NCBI GenBank assembly: GCA_031835245.1
Contig: JAVKOQ010000240.1
Location: 1 to 64,000 of the forward strand
From: Balamuthia mandrillaris
Lineage: Eukaryota; Discosea; Longamoebia; Balamuthiidae
Direction of reading: 5' to 3'
Length of the DNA: 64,000 bases
In this document: piece after piece, positions 47,222 to 55,851 of the stretch
Layout of the letters: every line of letters starts with the position of its first letter
Numbering within the stretch: position 1 is the first letter of the stretch
Program-made: the position numbers and the translations under genes
The notes under the pieces: model-generated
Seen by the model: the letters and a program-made list of their open reading frames with translations, nothing else
What the model was told of the DNA's origin: nothing
Databases searched by the model: none

Positions 47222-47680
47222 AGTGAGTGAGTACAGCAAAGAGTGTAGAAGGAGCCCAGCGTAGCGGCAGTTCACTGGCAGACGATCGCACAGGAGGACC
47301 AATCCATATCGACCGCCTTTTTGTGTGTCACATAAAGCGAAGCCAATCAGCAAACAAAAAAATCAAATCAAATTGCAAGGGAGTGAATAATAACATCGAG
47401 AGAGGTAGCGAGGTAGAGAAGGAGAGAGGTGGGAAGACGTGGCAAAAGAGGAGAAGAGAGAAGAGCAGAGGTGAGAAGAAGAGGAGTGAGGGGAGAAGAG
47501 CTTTACAAACCAAGCAGACGGAGGGGGTCGACGTGGAAGGAAGCTAAAAAGTGGCGTGTGGTTGCCTCTGCTCGCCCATGAGGAGGAGGAGGGCGCAGTG
47601 TGACTTCCACCAAGCGAGCTTCCCGCGGGACGGAAGGCTCTCGGGAGTCGTCCTGGACGCGGCTGCGAAATCCTTCTCAT
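44681..47680 (-). CDS. Mitochondrial-type protein with C-terminal CxxCP thioredoxin-like region (copy B)
   Basis: Paralogue of the gene at 16418-19289. Exon 1 (47511-47680) starts MRRISQPRPGRLPRAFRPAG, an Arg-rich presequence. Exon 2 (47235-47316) and exon 3 (46921-47112) join in the same phases as copy A (phase 2, then phase 0 before ATALTASGAAYWHF). Matching blocks follow: VRYMLFVEDPKTHQLERY, INAEQLHTFLQQREAKL, VFVIVGESLPKRLAKYLSLL, FGEDVAVVYVNPMMNSLDS and ESNIENFKFF. The C-terminal domain is LIVFVTQKGCVHCPTYYHR, then DIVHCPVEV and GTPEFLIYDREAKEF. Both copies keep CxxCP, a second Cys-Pro (CPxx) and a cis-Pro-like position, and end in a Lys/Glu-rich tail. The DNA is diverged, so the duplication is old. 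Two 5' exons are inferred only from phase and similarity. Confidence 0.78.
45615..45650. repeat. GA/CT microsatellite in intron of copy B
   Basis: GA on plus, CT on the gene's sense strand, in the intron between the VGES-containing exon and the next. Similar runs occur in this gene at 46889-46914 and 47189-47219. Confidence 0.9.
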
Positions 47681-47859
47681 CTCTCTTCTCTTTTTTTTTT
47701 TCTATTTTATATTGACAATAGGGTTCACCCTAATTGAAATTAACAACGAACCTAATAGTTTCCAGCCTATCGTTTGTCGTCGACAAAAACAAATTTATCG
47801 CATTCTTTCTTCGATAATTGAGGATCAATTTGTCGACAAAAACGACGAGCTAGAAAAAG
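47681..47859. promoter_or_regulatory. Divergent promoter with two GTCGACAAAA elements
   Basis: 179 bp between the starts of copy B (47680, minus) and the TPR gene (47860, plus). It holds GTCGACAAAAAC at 47779 and TTTGTCGACAAAAA at 47832, both strong matches to the element found in other 5' flanks. Short AT-rich stretch at 47705-47730. Confidence 0.5.
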
Positions 47860-49655
47860 ATGAACGCAGCCGCGAGGACGTCGCGACGAGGCTTTCTCCT
47901 CTGCCGGACCTCATCGCTCCCACGGCCGGTGTCTCTCTCTTCCTCCTCTTCCTCCTCTTCCTCTCCTGTTTTTCGAATACACACCCGAACAGCACCGCTG
48001 CTTCTTTCTTCTTTTTATTCTACCACCACCGCTACTACTCGATTTCAATGGAAATCTTCGTCGAGGCTAGCTCCTTCGCTGCATCCCCGTCGGCCAACCA
48101 CCATCCCTCTTCTTCCCCCTTTTCAAAGCGGCAGCGGAGTCGCTTCCTTTTTCACGACAGCTTCTTGCAACTACTCTTCTGCTTCTCGTTTTTCCACCAC
48201 CCCTTCGGAGGAGGAGGATGTCCCAGAGGCAGAGCTGAGCGTTCCTCCTTCAGAGGAGACGCCCTCTCCACCGCCATCGCAGTCGGAGGTGAGCGACCCT
48301 CAGGAGCAAGCGGCGATGCTGCTCTGGGAGGAAGGCAAAGCGGAGGAAGCCATAGCCAAAATGGAGGAGTGCGCTCGCTCTCACCCCAGTGATTCTCTTA
48401 AGCTTGGTATTCATTCTCTCCTCTCTCATCCTCTTCTCTTTTCTCCACTTCTCTCGTTCGCTTCTTCTCTTCCTCTATGCTTCTCTTTCTCTCTTCCTCT
48501 ATTCTTCTCTTCCTCTTCCTCCCTAACATTACGCGAACCACAACACAAAAAACCTATACACACAGAGAAGTTAGCAGACATGCATCTGGCTACTGGCAAC
48601 TACAATACAGCCATCGACCTCTACCAACGCTGCCGCTCGATGGTTGAAGCCCAACAACAAAGCGACATTGTATTGCAACAATCATCCTCCTCGTCGGACG
48701 CTACTCTGATGTCCATTCCTAAGCGATGCAGTCTGTTGGTGGTGAAGCAAGGCGAATGTGAGGAGCGCAGCGGCCATGCGGAGTCCGCTCGACGGCATTA
48801 CAAGGACGCCCTTGAGCTTTGGAATGATTGCTCTGCCGCCCATCAAAGGTTTGTTTGTTTGTTTGTTTGTTTGTTTGTTTGTTTGTTTGTTTGTTTGTTT
48901 GTTTGTTTGTTTGTTTGTTTGTTTGTTTGTTTGTTTGTTTGTTTGTTTGTTTGTTTGTTTGTTTGTTTGTTTGTTTGTTTGTTTGTTTGTTTGTTTGTTT
49001 GTTTGTTTGCTTGCTTGCTTGGTTGTTTGCCCTTTTTTCGCTTTCTTTTGTTTGTCTTTACTTGTCTTAAGAACAGAAGAGCGATGATGAGGAGAGGGAA
49101 GAGAGAAAAGAACACAGAGAGAACACTTGTGCTTTGCATCTTTGTTTCGCTTTTAACAAGTAATTTTACCATATAGGTTAGGCTTCATGCATTTAGATAA
49201 TGGGGAAGCAGAAGAAGCCGAGAAACACTTTACGGAGGGAGTGGCAGCATTGCAACGGACTGTCGGAAGCAAACCCGACAAAGGGGACCAATGGGTGGCC
49301 GCCGAGCTGATGTACGGCAGAGGCAAGGCCCGCATGGCCCAGGCCAGATGGAATGATGCCGCTAATGACTTTGAGAAGAGCATCGCTCTCTCTGGGGTGG
49401 AGTATGCCCCTTCGATGAGTGCCAAAGGCGACTGTTTGCTGCGAATGAGTATGTTTACTTTCTTTTTCTTACTTTTCTCTTCTCTTCTAATCGTCTGTTA
49501 TTCTAAAGAGCGATATGCGGAGGCGATAGCTGCTTATTCTTTATTTTACGAGAAGTATCCAGACTACTACGAACGCTTTTCGGCTGACACCATAGAACGT
49601 ACTTTATTCCTCTTCCTTTTATCTTTATCTCTCCTCCTCTTTCTATCTTTTCTCT

Positions 49656-49705
<50 letters not shown>

Positions 49706-50078
49706 TTCTCTCTTTCTCCCAACAGAACTTCAACACTCCCCAATTTTTTATGATACCGTTTTGAAACGTGCAATGGCCTATATCGAATTGGGGGATACGG
49801 ATATGGCCCTCCTGGACCTCGCCACAGTCATAACGGCCGCCGACGATTCCCCAAAGCACCGCGCCCTGGCGCTCTACTACAGGGCCAAGTGCCAGCAGAG
49901 ACAGGGGGAGTGGTGGGGAGTTGTCCACGATACCTCCAACGCGCTGAAGACCGACCCCTCGCTCTTCCAGTGTTATTGGGACAGAGCCATCGCCTTTGAG
50001 GCCTTGGGAGAGGAGGATCGCGCCAAGGAGGATCGCGCACGTTTCGAGCTGGCGCAAAGGGAGCGACAGTTCCATTAG
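47860..50078 (+). CDS. TPR-repeat protein with mitochondrial-type presequence
   Basis: The ATG at 47860 gives an Arg/Ser-rich targeting region (MNAAARTSRRGFLLCRTSSL, later FRIHTRTAPLLLSSFYS). Tetratricopeptide helices then run to the end: AAMLLWEEGKAEEAIAKMEE, KLADMHLATGNYNTAIDLYQ, KQGECEERSGHAESARRHYK, MHLDNGEAEEAEKHFTEG, RYAEAIAAYSLFYEKYP, AYIELGDTDMALLDLA and WDRAIAFEALGEEDRAKEDR. Six exons; the third intron is a long GTTT repeat and the fifth holds a CT run (49653-49702). TPRs bind partner peptides or form superhelical scaffolds, so this is probably a mitochondrial assembly or import co-factor, function unknown. The last exon (about 49727-50078) is GC-rich. Stop TAG at 50076. Confidence 0.85.
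48848..49012 (+). repeat. GTTT tetranucleotide repeat spanning an intron start
   Basis: About 41 units of GTTT. The repeat abuts the exon end CATCAAAG, so almost every unit could serve as a GT donor. The long Cys-Leu-Phe-Val open frames across it are artefacts. The intron ends at CATATAG near 49177. Confidence 0.93.
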
Positions 50079-50357
50079 GCGGGGCTAGACTTGAGAGAGG
50101 AGAGGAGAGAGGTGGAAATTTCATTTTGGAACTCCGCTTGATTATGATTGGATGTCATTAACTTTTACGGAGCCAATCCGAAACGCCGCGCGCGTCGCTT
50201 CAGCACAGTACGTGGACAACTTTGTCTCACGCTTTTATTTATTCCAAGTTTAAACTTTCAAGAAATAGGAATTTTAACGAGGTGACCAAAGAAAGTAAAA
50301 AAAGGAGGAAGAAAACAGAAAAAGGGGAGAAGCGAAGCGAAGAGTAGAGATAGAGAG

Positions 50358-51646
50358 ATGCCGCCCTCCGGCAGGATGCAGAGAACCTCGTGTTGGGGTC
50401 TCTGCTTCGTTTTGTTGTGTCTGGCGGCCTTGGTGTCCGCCTCTCCCTCTCCATCCTTCGAGGTGACGGACCCTTTCGGCTCGCACCGTGAAGGTGTGGA
50501 GCAAGACCTTTTCACCGTTCACTTTAAGCACATGCACAAAGATGACTCCTTGCATGCTCACGAGGCGCAAGGCTTTCAGTTCACCGTGAATCAAATCATG
50601 CGGCCCTCTTGGTATCTCCAGAGGAAGGGAGAGGAGACGGCGGTTCCATGTGAGAGGGATAGCGGAAAGTTTTGGGAATGCGTTTTGGGAAAGGACACCA
50701 TTCAAGAACTAAGTAACGACGACAAAGTGGTCGTCAGAGGTTCGTTAAAGTTCTTTCGTTTCTCACTTTGGACCTCTACTCTCTCCTCTTTGTTTCTCTG
50801 CTTATGCTTTTCGCTTTTCTGCAAAGAGATATGACTGAGATAAAAAAACAACAGGAAAACTTGTTAAAAAAATTACCAGTGGCTCTCGACTTGTCCGTAA
50901 GGACGTTATTGGCCTACCTGCTGAAGGTACACGCCCATCATAAGCTCCTCTTGAAATAGTTGTTTTTGCGAAGGAAAAAGATTCTAAAAGCTCCATTGAT
51001 CGCTTGTCACAGATTTTCCTGAGGTTAAACCGGTCGTCCTGATGGCATGTACGTGTCTCTCGCGTTTTCTTCTATTGTGTTCTTTCTTGCTGCTCCAATT
51101 TTGCCATTCCTATCATCAAGATGCTTCGTCATTCTGGGGGGCCCCCTTTCCTCTATTTTTCTCAATTTCAACGCCTTCGAGCTGTCTCTGTGGAGTTATT
51201 CGTCACGCTGCACTCTCGCCCTTGCCCACTAATTGACTCCTTTTCTACCAAAATGAATAGTGCCCTTCGAGGAAGAACCTGAACTTCCGCTAGCCCCACA
51301 AGACGAACCAATCCCCGAGCGGAAGAATGAAGCGAAGACTGTAGCTGCACCAGCAGTGGCTACCCATCCTCTTCCTCAAAAGCAGAAGATACTGTATACC
51401 CAAACCGCATCGTCGCCAAAGATGGCCACAAAGATAACAACCTCTACCAAGCAGCAATCAAATCGCCACCACTTGCAGAGCGTTTCAAGTGTGGCGAGCG
51501 CGGCCATAGAGGCGGCGAAAGAGTTGGGAAAAGGGTTTACTCCCACCGTCTCCAGGTCGGTGCGAGGAGTTGCGGCGCGTCAGGAAGAGGAGAACGCTGA
51601 TATCGTTATTACCTATAACTTGGCTGACCTTTTGCCTACCTGCTAA
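50358..51646 (+). CDS. Secretory-pathway protein of unknown function
   Basis: The ATG at 50358 yields a clear signal peptide (CWGLCFVLLCLAALVSA, cleavage near ASPSPS). The first exon continues with a Cys-containing domain (EVTDPFGSHREGVEQDLF, VHFKHMHKDDSLHAHEAQGF, AVPCERDSGKFWECVLG). Exons join in phase 1: VVVRG, then KLVKKITSGSRLVRKDVIGL, then FPEVKPVVLMA, then a Ser/Thr/Lys-rich tail (PFEEEPELPLAPQDEPIPER, VASAAIEAAKELGKGFTPTV) ending LADLLPTC at 51646. No membrane helix was seen after the signal. The two Cys in CERDSGKFWEC may form a disulfide. No family recognised; extracellular or ER-lumenal location is inferred from the signal. Confidence 0.65.
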
Positions 51647-52093
51647 ATACATACATACTCGCACTAAACTTTTGTCGGATCGAACAAAAATAAAACAAAA
51701 AAACAAAAAAAAAAACGAAACAACAACAAGTGGTGCGCAAAAAGAGTTTTGGGTGTTGTGGATTCTCCCAACTCAGTGTAACCGCCAGCACAACTGAGAA
51801 GTTATAAACCTCGCAGGAGCAGAAATGAACCAAGCCACCGCCAAGTAAAAAACAGTACGTCTCTTCACTTTTATTTCCCTCCTACTGTTTTTTTTTTTTC
51901 CCTCGTTCTGCTCTTTCTCCCTCTATTATGATCTCCGTTCTCTCTTGTCTTGTTCCACCACGCTCCTCCCCTTTGCGCAGTCGCGTAGATTTGGGGAGAA
52001 GCCCAGTAGAGTAGAAATACTCCTCAATGATGGCTACCCCTTGGGGTGACAATCAATATTGGCTTTCGATTTTTTTTTGATTGAAGAAAATGC
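51647..52093. other. Spacer 3' of the secreted-protein gene and 3' of U1
   Basis: Holds A-rich runs (51687-51725), T runs (51888-51900) and CT-rich stretches. The U1 3' end and any 3' box lie near 52094. No gene was recognised. Confidence 0.5.
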
Positions 52094-52258
52094 CGGGGGG
52101 CGACTAGCACACCCCCAGCGCTATCACAAATTATGCTGTCCAGACACCCACTTTGGAGTGTTGGTCCGCAAACCCACATCTACCTAAGTGCAATGGTAGC
52201 GCGGATTCACGAAGAGCACCGCCTAAGTGATCGCAGCAACTCCCAGCCAGGTAAGTAT
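52094..52258 (-). ncRNA. U1 spliceosomal snRNA
   Basis: The minus strand begins ATACTTACCTGGCTGG at 52258, the exact 5' end of U1 that pairs with 5' splice sites. GATCAC of stem-loop I follows, then the U1A-binding loop CCATTGCACTTAGG. The Sm site is AGCATAATTTGTGATAG, as in human U1. The last stem-loop is GGGGGTGTGCTAGTCGCCCCC, ending near 52094. Length is about 165 nt, as in animals. A TATA-like TATAAATA sits about 25 nt upstream of the 5' end. Donors in this window (GTAAGT, GTGAGT) suit its 5' end. Confidence 0.95.
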
Positions 52259-52848
52259 GATTTGAGGGATGCTTGAATACGGTATTTATACTACTACCGC
52301 TGTGGAATTTATTATGGGATGGAAATTATCTAAACCAATCTTACTGACCCTCAGATATCCTGACGTGGCATAGATCGATCAAACGTCGCCACCAACAAAA
52401 GTTGAAGTGTCGTTGCTCATCGGCTGCACCTAACGGTGGCAAGCGACCCTCCTCCGCGCTCAAAGGCACCCAGCGCGTCGCGCTTTTCCCCTTTGCCCCA
52501 GTAGTGGAAAAATACATGACCTCGCAAAACTTTTGGCTACCAGCTACACTCATATTGCCTTTCCCTTTCTCGCGAAAGCGCAAGAGAGACCTTGATGCCC
52601 AAGACATCAATCCCCGTGGCGGTAGTAAACTGTAAGCAGGAGTAGACAACACCAGAGGTAACACGTCATGCCCTTCCCTCCGCTCCCTTGAGGCGCGGTG
52701 GTAAACCAGTGCAACCCTCCTCTCAATCCCCGCTATTGGTTCGGTACCTCTAAAGTTTTCCCCCGAAAACTTTCGAAGAAAAGTTTGTGGGATAGCACAT
52801 AGCGGCCTGCAGGCGGTACGTAGGCCTATTTTAAGTTAGGAACGAACA
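52259..52848. promoter_or_regulatory. U1 upstream region and GC-rich spacer
   Basis: Contains the U1 promoter (TATA-like TATAAATA near 52284-52291 on minus, no coding potential). Further on is a GC-richer block (52380-52720) without a convincing gene, and an AAAGTTTTC-CCCC-GAAAACTTT inverted repeat at about 52752-52773 just upstream of the 52849 gene. The minus open frame at 52341-52664 shows no family and no good context. Confidence 0.45.
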
Positions 52849-53883
52849 ATGAAAAGAAAAGGCACTTCACATTACAGAGCCGCAGAGGAAGAGAATGAAG
52901 CGGAAGTTCTGCGCAACGACAGCTCTGGCCGTACGAAGCGCCTTCGCCGGTACGTGACGAACGCCAACAAACTTAAAGAGAAAGAACCGGAACAAGAGCT
53001 GAGCGAAGGGGACGAAGAAGAGGAGGAAGAGGACGATGGCTCAGAATATGAGGAACCTTCGACGGATGGAGAAGAGTATGAAGAAGAAGAAGAAGATAAC
53101 CAAGAACCTCAAAAACCTTCCAAGAAGGTGGAATCTAACCCCTCGTCATCCTCCTATTTACCCTGGACAGAATTTCCCAAAGGACAATGGGGAGACACAC
53201 CCCGCCCCAAAGGCCGCAGCGCCACTGACAATCGCCCTCTGCTGGCTTTTCCCGAGAGAGCCTCCTGGCGGGCCTGGCTCTCCGCCAACTACGATTCCTC
53301 AGGCGGCATATGGCTGGTCTACATGCGCAAAGCCAGCAACCTCCCCTCCGTTGCCTACAATGAGGCCGTGGAGGAAGCCCTCTGCTTTGGTTGGATCGAC
53401 TCCACTTACAACAGCTGGGATGAGCACCGGGGTCTGCAACTCTTCACCCCAAGAAAGAAAGGCAGCGTCTGGTCCAAGCTGAACAAGCAGCGGGTGGCCA
53501 GGTTGGAGGAGCAGGGTCTCTTGCGCACAGCGGGCATCGAGAAGATCCAGAGAGCCAAGGAGGATGGCTCCTGGTCCATCCTGGACTCGGCCGAGGCCTT
53601 GGAGATTCCCGAGGACCTCGCCCAGGCCTTTGAGAGTAACGGGCGAAGCAAAGCTAGAGCCCATTTCGAGTCCTGGGCGCCCTCCTCCAAGAAGGGCATC
53701 TTGGCATGGATCACTTTGGCGAAGAGGGCTGAGACCAGGGCTAAGAGGATAGAAGAGACGGCTGCCATGGCGGAGCAGGGCAAGAAGGCTCTTTCTTGGG
53801 GCGGCGCTCAGAACAAAAACAATCAACAAACGACGAAGCCGACAACAACAAAAAAGAAGACGGGCAAAAAAACAGCAGCATAG
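52849..53883 (+). CDS. YdeI/OmpD-associated-like protein with acidic N-terminus
   Basis: Single exon, 344 residues. The first 110 residues are acidic and low-complexity (RTKRLRRYVTNANKLKEKEP, then Glu runs). A YdeI-family domain follows at about 120-310: FPERASWRAWLSANY, GIWLVYMRKAS, YNEAVEEALCFGWIDSTYN, LFTPRKKGSVWSKLNKQRVA, ending KKGILAWITLAKRAETRAKR and EETAAMAEQGKKAL. This order matches bacterial 'YdeI/OmpD-associated' proteins, whose biochemical role is unclear. The lack of introns among intron-rich neighbours and the bacterial affinity suggest lateral acquisition, with an added eukaryotic-style acidic and Lys-rich tail (KKKTGKKTAA). Confidence 0.85.
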   Translation: MKRKGTSHYRAAEEENEAEVLRNDSSGRTKRLRRYVTNANKLKEKEPEQELSEGDEEEEEEDDGSEYEEPSTDGEEYEEEEEDNQEPQKPSKKVESNPSSSSYLPWTEFPKGQWGDTPRPKGRSATDNRPLLAFPERASWRAWLSANYDSSGGIWLVYMRKASNLPSVAYNEAVEEALCFGWIDSTYNSWDEHRGLQLFTPRKKGSVWSKLNKQRVARLEEQGLLRTAGIEKIQRAKEDGSWSILDSAEALEIPEDLAQAFESNGRSKARAHFESWAPSSKKGILAWITLAKRAETRAKRIEETAAMAEQGKKALSWGGAQNKNNQQTTKPTTTKKKTGKKTAA

Positions 53884-54037
53884 TTGAGAAAGAGCGTTGT
53901 GCGAGTTATAATGTTTCATTCGTTTCGGTGGAAATACGTTTTTAAATACAAGGGAAGAGCTCTAGCTTGAACAAAATGTGACTAACATCAGGAGGTGGTG
54001 AGTGAGAGTAAGACAGCCTCTTTGTCCGCACTGCAGC

Positions 54038-54656
54038 TTACGCACCGTTGGAGTTAGAAGTGGCAACAACCGCCATTCCTTCTGCCTCGTTTTCTCCTTC
54101 TTTCCGTTCTTGGGAATGGTCGCCTTCCTCCTCCGCAACTTTAGCTCGTTTCCTGGGGGACGGCTTGCTTCCTTCCTCTTCCTCCTGTTCTCCCGCTCCT
54201 CCTTCCTCTTCTTCCCCTTCTTCTTCTCCCGTTGCGGCGCTGTCTTTCTTCCTCTTCTTACCACTTTCGCCTGCTGTCGTGGTTCTCTTGCCTTTGGGTT
54301 GTTCCTTCTCTCCGGTTTCCAAAAACTTGAGAATGCGTTTAATGAGAACAGGCTTTTTGCCAGAGCTGATCATGTCGTTCTCTTTACAATATTCCTTCAG
54401 CTGAGAGGCATTGTACGTGTTATGTAGGTCCTGTTTGGTCATTCCTTTCTTGATGGTGGAGATGGGAGGAGGCACATATTTTTTGCCCTGCCCTTCTTCT
54501 TCCTCCTCTTCCTCCTCTTCTTCCGCCTCTTCGTCTTTCTCCTTCTTCACCTTTCCCTTGTCCTTTCCTTCTTCCTCCATAGCTTCTCCGTTAGTTGCTC
54601 GTCTTTTGGTGATTGTCTTCCTGGTTTTCCCTCTTTTACCGCGTGCCTCTTCCTCC

Positions 54657-54687
<31 letters not shown>

Positions 54688-55303
54688 TCTTTACCTTCTT
54701 CCTGTTCTTCGTCTGCTCTTCTTGTTGCTCCTCCGGCTCTTCCTCCTCCTCATCGGGATTCAAAGGCTCCAGTTCGAATATTTTTACCATCAACCTGTCC
54801 ACCAGTACTTTTTTCACCGGAGTGGTCTTGGCCTCCAACGCGGCAGCCCATTGCTTCAGCAAGGGGAGGGCCAGGTTGTGCAGGAACTGCTTGCTGCCGG
54901 TGAGCATGACCTCATCGGCTATCTGAGAGACCATGGACTCCCTCGAGCCCGGTTCCAGGAGCAGCATATCACAAAAGTAGCGCAGAAGCTCCTCCTTGCT
55001 GTCCGCGAGGAAAACGTCCAGCCCTTGGTCCCTTATGGCCAACTCCAGCTTGCGCATCTTCTCCGCGTTGGAGCGCTTGGCTCTATCAATGCCGAAAACC
55101 TCACAAGCCATCTTAAAGTGTCGCACGTCCAACACTCCGAGGAAGCCCCGTATGCCGATTTCCATGACCCTGTGGCCCAGTCGTTCCAAGAGTTCTGGCT
55201 TTTTGCCCGCGGGATCGACCTGATTGACGGTGAGGCTCTGTTTCAAGGTCTCTGTGCTGACCTTCTTGGCAGCTTCTTGCAGCTCATACGTATCTTGTGG
55301 CAT
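54038..55303 (-). CDS. SAP-domain nuclear protein, acidic
   Basis: The ATG at 55303 (MPQDTYELQEAAKKVSTETL) was chosen; a further in-frame ATG at 55417 would add a Lys-rich extension. A SAP-like helix-turn-helix starts at once (TLKQSLTVNQ, GKKPELLERLGHRVM). A helical middle part follows (HFKMACEVFGIDRAKRSNAE, ELLRYFCDMLLLEPGSRESM), then long Glu/Lys tracts. A clear second SAP motif comes next (DLHNTYNASQLKEYCKENDM, then GKKPVLIKRILKFLE). The tail has basic nuclear-signal clusters (GKKRKKD, PRKRAKV). SAP modules bind AT-rich scaffold DNA, and the DEK and THO1 groups combine acidic runs with SAP. The encoded acidic runs are GAG/GAA repeats in the DNA. No intron. Confidence 0.75.
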
Positions 55304-55851
55304 TTGAAATGGTTTGCAAGCTTCCTCCGCGATGATAGAAACAGATTTTTTTTTGATTACGCTACCCTGTTTTTTTTTTTCACAGTCAGTTTTTTTTTTT
55401 GTTTTCAAAACACACATTATCTTTTTTTTTTCACGTACCGAAATACAAAAGAGAGATCTCGCTCACACTCCCCGCACAAAAAAAAATAACGGGAGGGGTT
55501 CCTTCCAACCAAGCAGCAGGAGCTGAACTCTTGTTCCTCGTTCTGCGTAGCGCAACCCCTTTTTTTCTCTTTTCTTTCTTTGTCTCTCTTTTATTTTAAT
55601 AAAAATGTCTTCGCCAAGGTTCGATCCCGAGGCTTGTGGGGTGTCCAACCGAAAAAAAAACTACCCGGTTGCTTGTACGGTTCGAACCCGTAACCTCCTA
55701 TTTCTCACTCACAACAACTTGGCTACCCGGTTGCTTGTACGGTTCGAACCCGGACCCTCCTATTTCTCACCCTCAACAACGTGGTTAAGAGTGCGGTTCG
55801 AACCCGCACCCTCGTTGCGACAAAAGAAGAAAGAAGCGAAGAAGAAAGAAG
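55304..55851. other. Spacer with T-arm-like repeats between SAP and RbfA genes
   Basis: 548 bp. Contains T runs (55347-55355, 55370-55380, 55391-55400, 55422-55430), an A-rich tract at 55651-55660, and the tRNA-like tandem units described separately. No protein gene was recognised. Confidence 0.6.
55661..55821 (+). repeat. Tandem repeats carrying tRNA T-arm-like hairpins
   Basis: Two 62-bp units (from 55661 and 55723, starting CTACCCGGTTGCTTGTACGG) and a third partial unit. Each contains GGTTCGAACCC. T-stem-like pairs flank a 7-nt loop: TACGG/CCGTA in unit 1 and TGCGG/CCGCA in unit 3, a compensated pair; unit 2 has one mismatch. A looser relative (GGTTCGATCCCGAGG) sits at about 55618. Full cloverleafs were not found. 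They may be pol III B-box elements, tRNA relics or a tRNA-derived repeat. Confidence 0.7.

Noticed and set aside
48828-49172. Long Cys-Leu-Phe-Val and Lys-Gln-Thr-Asn open frames
   Set aside because: Produced only by the GTTT repeat in a TPR-gene intron.
52341-52664. Minus 107-aa frame next to U1
   Set aside because: Lies in the U1 5' flank, no recognisable domain, no intron or start context.
55661-55821. T-arm-like units as functional tRNA genes
   Set aside because: No acceptor, D or anticodon arms could be folded around the cores; kept as repeat only.
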